Positions 60,820 through 64,000 of a DNA stretch of 64,000 nucleotides are shown piece after piece (the stretch's first letter is position 1; each line of letters opens with the position of its first letter). The stretch comes from Cobetia sp. cqz5-12 (GTDB lineage Bacteria > Pseudomonadota > Gammaproteobacteria > Pseudomonadales > Halomonadaceae), in NCBI RefSeq assembly GCF_016495405.1, contig NZ_CP044522.1, positions 1,302,001-1,366,000 on the forward strand. Reading direction: 5' to 3'. A program made the position numbers and the translations under genes. The notes beneath the pieces are model-generated. The model did no database searches. It worked only from the letters and a program-made list of their open reading frames with translations, and was not told the origin of the DNA.

Positions 60820-61041
60820 ATGGCCAATCCGTATAAGCGGCTGCTGGCCCTGATGCCCACCACCCCACGACAGGTGGGAGAAGTGATCAGCATCAGTGGC
60901 TCGCGTGTGCGCGTGGATCTTGTCGGCGGTGGGGTGCGTACCTGCCAGGGCGTTGCCGAGGTTGGCAGCATGGTCTACGTGGAGGGGGATCAGATCATCG
61001 GCGAGGCACCGAGCTTGCCGGTGGTGATGATCGAGGTGTGA
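60820..61041 (+). CDS. Small OB-like tail protein
   Basis: 73 aa: QVGEVISISGSRVRVDLVGGG and AEVGSMVYVEGDQIIGEAP, likely a short beta-barrel. AGGAG precedes ATG 60820 by 6 nt; ATG 60817 is adjacent. It is the last structural gene; a decayed copy of its 3' end lies at 61936. Confidence 0.72.
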   Translation: MANPYKRLLALMPTTPRQVGEVISISGSRVRVDLVGGGVRTCQGVAEVGSMVYVEGDQIIGEAPSLPVVMIEV

Positions 61042-61059
61042 GGAAAATTCACACGCAAT

Positions 61060-61121
61060 ATGGTCGCGTTCAAACTGCGACCATTCCAGCGTGGTCGCAG
61101 TTTGGTCGCAGACTGCGACCA
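61060..61121. terminator. Double hairpin after the tail operon
   Basis: ATGGTCGC / GCGACCAT (61060-61084) and TGGTCGCAG / CTGCGACCA (61103-61121), with an extra GGTCGCAG between. Five copies of GGTCGC on either strand in 60 bp. No T run; may be a processing or binding site. Confidence 0.5.
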
Positions 61122-61324
61122 GATAACGTCCGTCATGTGGCACATGGAATGTGCTAAGTGTCTGAAATATCTCGAAAGACCCGCTGCCAGCGCAGTCCAC
61201 GAAATGCCAAAAACGGATTCAAAATCCGCTGTGTGGAAAGCGCATTGAGGCTCTGGTAGTTTGTAGAGACGAGGTCGTTAGTGCTGTCTAGATGAACAAC
61301 AAAGCTGAATATAGGAGTTTAGAT

Positions 61325-61756
61325 ATGGAAGATGAACTGGCTCAAGCTATAACAACGGTGGTGTGTGCTTTTATAATAACTCAAATTTTCCTAAAATATA
61401 TAATCGAGCCAGCAGTACTCCTCAAGAAATCTATTGGAAAAATATCATTCGTTTTTTTAGCAAATCAATCAAAATTGACAAATGCTACAGGTAGTGAAGA
61501 GCTGCGACAGTCTATTAAAGATTGTTCGGCATCCTTAATGGAAGGGCATCAATCGATACCCTTCTATAAAGTTATCGGTCCTATATTTGGTCTGCCAGCA
61601 GAGCAAAATATTTTTGAATCAGCAAAATGTCTCAATGTAATATGCAGTCAGTTATATGTAGATCCTGAATCGGGTGCTATTAATCAACCTATGATAATAT
61701 TTGAAAATATGAAAGAGATTAAAGAAAGGTTGGGCATTATTATTTCGTATGAATGA
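61325..61756 (+). CDS. AT-rich cargo gene, membrane-anchored protein
   Basis: 143 aa. N-terminal helix (ITTVVCAFIITQIFLKYII) and a soluble domain with many Ile/Asn/Lys codons ending in A/T. AGGAG lies 7 nt before ATG 61325; ATG 61292 has no site. Its base content differs sharply from every neighbour. It lies at the right end, where prophages carry lysogenic-conversion or defence genes. No family recognised. Confidence 0.7.
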   Translation: MEDELAQAITTVVCAFIITQIFLKYIIEPAVLLKKSIGKISFVFLANQSKLTNATGSEELRQSIKDCSASLMEGHQSIPFYKVIGPIFGLPAEQNIFESAKCLNVICSQLYVDPESGAINQPMIIFENMKEIKERLGIIISYE

Positions 61757-62305
61757 TATATTACTGCGCCTCTATAGATGCCTTGCCGACTTTTTGCACG
61801 GTTTCTGCTATTTGTATTACGGCCGAGTGCGAAAGCTAGCGTTATGTATCATATGAATGAGCGTTAGCCGTTCTGGGGTTCAAGCGGAGCTGGTTGGGTG
61901 CACGGTACAAATCTGTCAGAATGATACCCAAGTAGGTGGCATGGCATACGTGGAGGAGGCTCCGCCCATGTCTCTGGTGATGTTAGGGGTGTGACGATCG
62001 TTCTGTTCTGAACTCGGTGCTCGGCCGCTTTCTCACTGGCGCATAATAGTGGGAAAGCAACTTAGGATTTTATGTATGGTGGGGCCGATAATTCCCCACC
62101 AAGCGCCGTGAGGGGCTGGGATGTATGACTCCTGCAGTGAGTGCCAATTTAGATAGCGCTGCGAATGGGCACTCAGCTGCTCTAGTGCGTTTCTGTTTTT
62201 AGATTCGTATTGCTGTGCGTGTTTATTTTGCGCTTTTGTGTATGGTTTTGTGTAGGTTTTTCTTTACACACCTCTCTAAGTGGTTGATATATATAGGTAT
62301 TAGAC
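61757..62305. other. Degraded spacer before attR
   Basis: 549 bp with no intact gene. It includes a decayed copy (61936-61994) of the 3' end of the gene at 60820, and an AT-rich part up to attR. Probably the scar of earlier recombination. Confidence 0.55.
61936..61994 (+). pseudogene. Decayed copy of the last tail gene's 3' end
   Basis: GGCATGG.ATACGTGGAGG, then GAGGCTCCG...GGTGATGTTAGGGGTGTGA, matches 60964-61041 with substitutions and a gap of about 15 bp. Both copies end in GTGTGA. Confidence 0.65.
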
Positions 62306-62322
62306 TCCCTTCACCCGCTCCA
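62306..62322 (+). other. attR core
   Basis: TCCCTTCACCCGCTCCA, identical to tRNA-Gly positions 22704-22720. Confidence 0.92.
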
Positions 62323-62330
62323 GATTCTTC

Positions 62331-62360
62331 AAAAAAGCCTCCCATTCGGGAGGCTTTTTT
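62331..62360 (+). terminator. Original tRNA-Gly terminator
   Basis: AAAAAAGCCTCCC / GGGAGGCTTTTTT, 9 bp after attR. The prophage has displaced it from the tRNA. Confidence 0.88.
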
Positions 62361-62578
62361 GTGTTTGGGATTCCATGCAGCTCGCGTGTGCATGGAATTC
62401 GTTGTCGATGGGATGCGTGGGGATGGAAAACGGGGGCAGCAGCCTGCTCGATGAAATGCCGTGTGGCTGTCTTGCCAAGCCGATCGGAGCGAAAAGTGTT
62501 GCTGACGTGGCGGAGAGCCGCGATATTGGCAGGCCGTCTTGCAGTATTTCATTACACCCTGAACGACAAGGAAACCCA

Positions 62579-63217
62579 GTGGAACTTACCGTCTGGCTGG
62601 CATATGTCAGCGTCATCATCGCCTTGATCACCTTCCCCGGACCGGTTGCGTTGCTGTGCATGGATCATGGCCTGCGCCACGGCCGACGCCGATCCTTCGC
62701 GACGGTGGTGGGTGGGGCGGCGGCGTCGCTGGTGTTGATGGGCTTGTCGTCGCTGGGCCTTGGCGCGGCATTGGCGGCGTCCGAGACCGGGTTTCTGGTG
62801 CTGAAGATCATCGGGGCGCTCTATCTCATCTATCTGGGGATTCAGGCCTGGCGGGCGCCATCCCAACCGGTGGTGTTCGATGCCGTGGGAGAGGAGGGCC
62901 CGATGCGCGCCAGAGCCACGCGTTGGCAACTGTGCCGCAAGGGCTTCGGTATCGGGATCAGCAATCCCAAGGACCTGCTGTTCTTCGGCGCGCTGTTTCC
63001 CAACTTCATCGACATGGCCCAGCCGCAGCTGCCCCAGTTCGTGGTGCTGGCGCTGACCTGGCTGGTGGTGGACCTGCTGACGATGAGCACCTACGCCCAT
63101 GCGGGTTCCAGCATCAGTCGCTGGTTTGATAGTCACCGGCGCGTGAGGCTGTTCAATCGCACCACGGGCAGTCTGTTCGTCGTGGCCGGCGCGGGACTGG
63201 CGGCGTCGCATCGTTGA
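62579..63217 (+). CDS. LysE/RhtB-family exporter
   Basis: 212 aa with six helices. Family motif FPGPVALLCMDHGLRHGRRRSFATVVGG in helix one/two, then GIGISNPKDLLFFGALFPNF. It exports an amino acid or similar. The GTG at 62579, with AAGGAA upstream, gives the usual length; the frame is open for 68 codons before it up to 62375, reading through the tRNA terminator side. Substrate unknown. Confidence 0.88.
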   Translation: MELTVWLAYVSVIIALITFPGPVALLCMDHGLRHGRRRSFATVVGGAAASLVLMGLSSLGLGAALAASETGFLVLKIIGALYLIYLGIQAWRAPSQPVVFDAVGEEGPMRARATRWQLCRKGFGIGISNPKDLLFFGALFPNFIDMAQPQLPQFVVLALTWLVVDLLTMSTYAHAGSSISRWFDSHRRVRLFNRTTGSLFVVAGAGLAASHR

Positions 63218-63261
63218 GCCAAGCCTTGGCTGCCATCGCACATGACATGAAGCACACGAAG

Positions 63262-63293
63262 ACGACAACGGCACCCGAGGGTGCCGTTGTCGT
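63262..63293. terminator. Terminator between convergent genes
   Basis: ACGACAACGGCACCC / GGGTGCCGTTGTCGT between the LysE-type and DctP-type genes. Resembles the hairpin at 6579 in its ends. Confidence 0.8.
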
Positions 63294-63327
63294 GTCTGGA
63301 GCCTATCGATCATCAGTGCTATCAGGC

Positions 63328-64000
63328 TCAACGCTCAGGGCGTGATTCAAGATACCTGGTCAGCAGTTCACGATCTTCATTGGTGACTTTCTGCTTCCAG
63401 CTTTCCACCACATGCTGACTGCCCTCCTCGAGGGCATCCTGCAGCTCAGGCGGGGCCGGCGTGATCAGCTTCGCGCCGTTCTCCTGCAGGGTGGTGTAGG
63501 CCTGGTCCAGCACGCTGTGGGTGGCCGTCCAGCCGGCAGACTCGGCGGCATGCGCGGCATCGATCAAGGCCTTCTGCTGCGCCTCTGTCAGGTCGTCGAA
63601 GCTATCGCGATTCATGTGGATGATATTGAGCGGCATCGCGTAGTTGAGCGTGGTGAAGTGGGGCATGTAGCGGTAGAGCTCTGCACTGACACCGCCCATC
63701 GCGGAGGTCAGCGCGCCGTGAATGCTGCCACCGGGCAGCAGGGGTTTCAGCTCTCCCCAGCTCATGACCTGTGGTGCCGCGCCCAGATTGAGCAGTACAC
63801 GCTGCGTGTTGCGGTCATAGGTGCGGATCGGCATGTCCTTCATGTCATCACCATCAGCGATGGGCGCTTTCGACCACAGGCCGCTGGGTGTCCACGGCAG
63901 GGCATACAGCAGGATCTGGTTGTATTCGGCGAGCAGTTCCTCGTAGCGCGGCTTCGCGATCACGTACAGGCGGTGGGCTTCATCGAGGTCGTAGGCGATC
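63328..64000 (-). CDS. TRAP transporter substrate-binding protein DctP, partial
   Basis: 224 aa seen; the reading frame stays open to the window edge, so the N terminus with the signal peptide is missing. MPIRTYDRNTQRVLLNLGAAPQVMSWGELKPLL is the DctP ligand-binding region with its conserved Arg; FTTLNYAMPLNIIHMNRDSFDDLTEAQQKALIDAA follows. It binds a carboxylate for a TRAP permease, probably encoded beyond the edge. Confidence 0.88.
   Translation of the reverse strand, partial: IAYDLDEAHRLYVIAKPRYEELLAEYNQILLYALPWTPSGLWSKAPIADGDDMKDMPIRTYDRNTQRVLLNLGAAPQVMSWGELKPLLPGGSIHGALTSAMGGVSAELYRYMPHFTTLNYAMPLNIIHMNRDSFDDLTEAQQKALIDAAHAAESAGWTATHSVLDQAYTTLQENGAKLITPAPPELQDALEEGSQHVVESWKQKVTNEDRELLTRYLESRPER

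Larger units (their letters stand above)
22704..62322. mobile_element. Prophage, HK97-type head and siphovirus-type tail, about 39.6 kb
   Basis: Bounded by the direct repeat TCCCTTCACCCGCTCCA, the last 17 nt of tRNA-Gly, at 22704 and 62306. Integrase is at the left end. Early-left, immunity, replication, antiterminator, lysis, packaging, head and tail modules occur in lambdoid order. All essential modules appear open, so it may be inducible; one small gene in the early-left operon is broken. Confidence 0.95.

Noticed and set aside
61941..61991. Full second copy of the last tail gene
   Set aside because: Only about 60 bp of similarity remains, without a start; recorded as a remnant instead.
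22704..62322. CRISPR arrays, insertion sequences or rRNA genes
   Set aside because: No spacer-repeat arrays, transposase frames or rRNA were seen; the lone boxA is phage-associated.

Overview
The window is chromosomal DNA of a GC-rich gammaproteobacterium. Proline catabolism, tripartite tricarboxylate (Bug-type) transport and a TRAP binding protein, together with the codon use, suggest Halomonadaceae (Halomonas/Cobetia-like). The family is an inference; I cannot assign a genus. The middle 39.6 kb is one complete-looking siphovirus-type prophage inserted in the 3' end of a tRNA-Gly(CCC) gene.

Left host arm (1-22646). First comes a Gtr-type glycan-modification cluster: polyprenyl-phosphate glycosyltransferase, GtrA-like flippase, PIG-V-like membrane glycosyltransferase and an unknown membrane-anchored protein. 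An MscS channel and a GtrII-like glycosyltransferase follow. Next are putP and putA, both leftward, with an AraC-type regulator and a small membrane protein upstream. An IclR regulator then faces away from a leftward tctCBA operon, given here in transcription order. The arm ends with a YcaD-like MFS transporter carrying a long acidic tail, an orphan Bug-family binding protein and an adenine/adenosine deaminase. Three intergenic spacers carry short tandem repeats.

Prophage (22704-62322). It is bounded by a 17-bp repeat of the tRNA-Gly 3' end. The integrase lies at the left end. A leftward early operon of small genes runs from PL (about 28.9 kb) down to an AlpA-like regulator. A CI/Cro immunity region lies at 29.2-30.2 kb, with operators of consensus AATAC-N6-GTATT at both PL and PR. 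Rightward early genes include an O-like initiator with five internal iterons, a P-like helicase loader, an antirepressor, Zn-ribbon proteins and a VRR-NUC nuclease. A probable Q-type antiterminator is followed at once by a promoter and a terminator. Then come lysis genes (lambda R-like endolysin, lambda-type holin, Rz and Rz1), HNH, terminase, HK97-type portal, protease and capsid, connectors, tail tube, tape measure, and a tail tip unlike lambda J. An AT-rich cargo gene and a degraded spacer lie before attR.

The points most worth attention are on the leftward early transcript and around the immunity region. A strongly structured non-coding stretch carries an exact rrn-type boxA and is followed by four intrinsic terminators, which points to processive antitermination, perhaps RNA-borne. 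A 129-bp near-identical inverted repeat flanks the immunity region and could invert it. There are two coupled microprotein genes (32 and 41 aa) and one small membrane-protein gene interrupted by two stop codons.

Right host arm (62323-64000). It holds the original tRNA-Gly terminator, a LysE-family exporter and a TRAP DctP-type binding protein that runs off the window edge.
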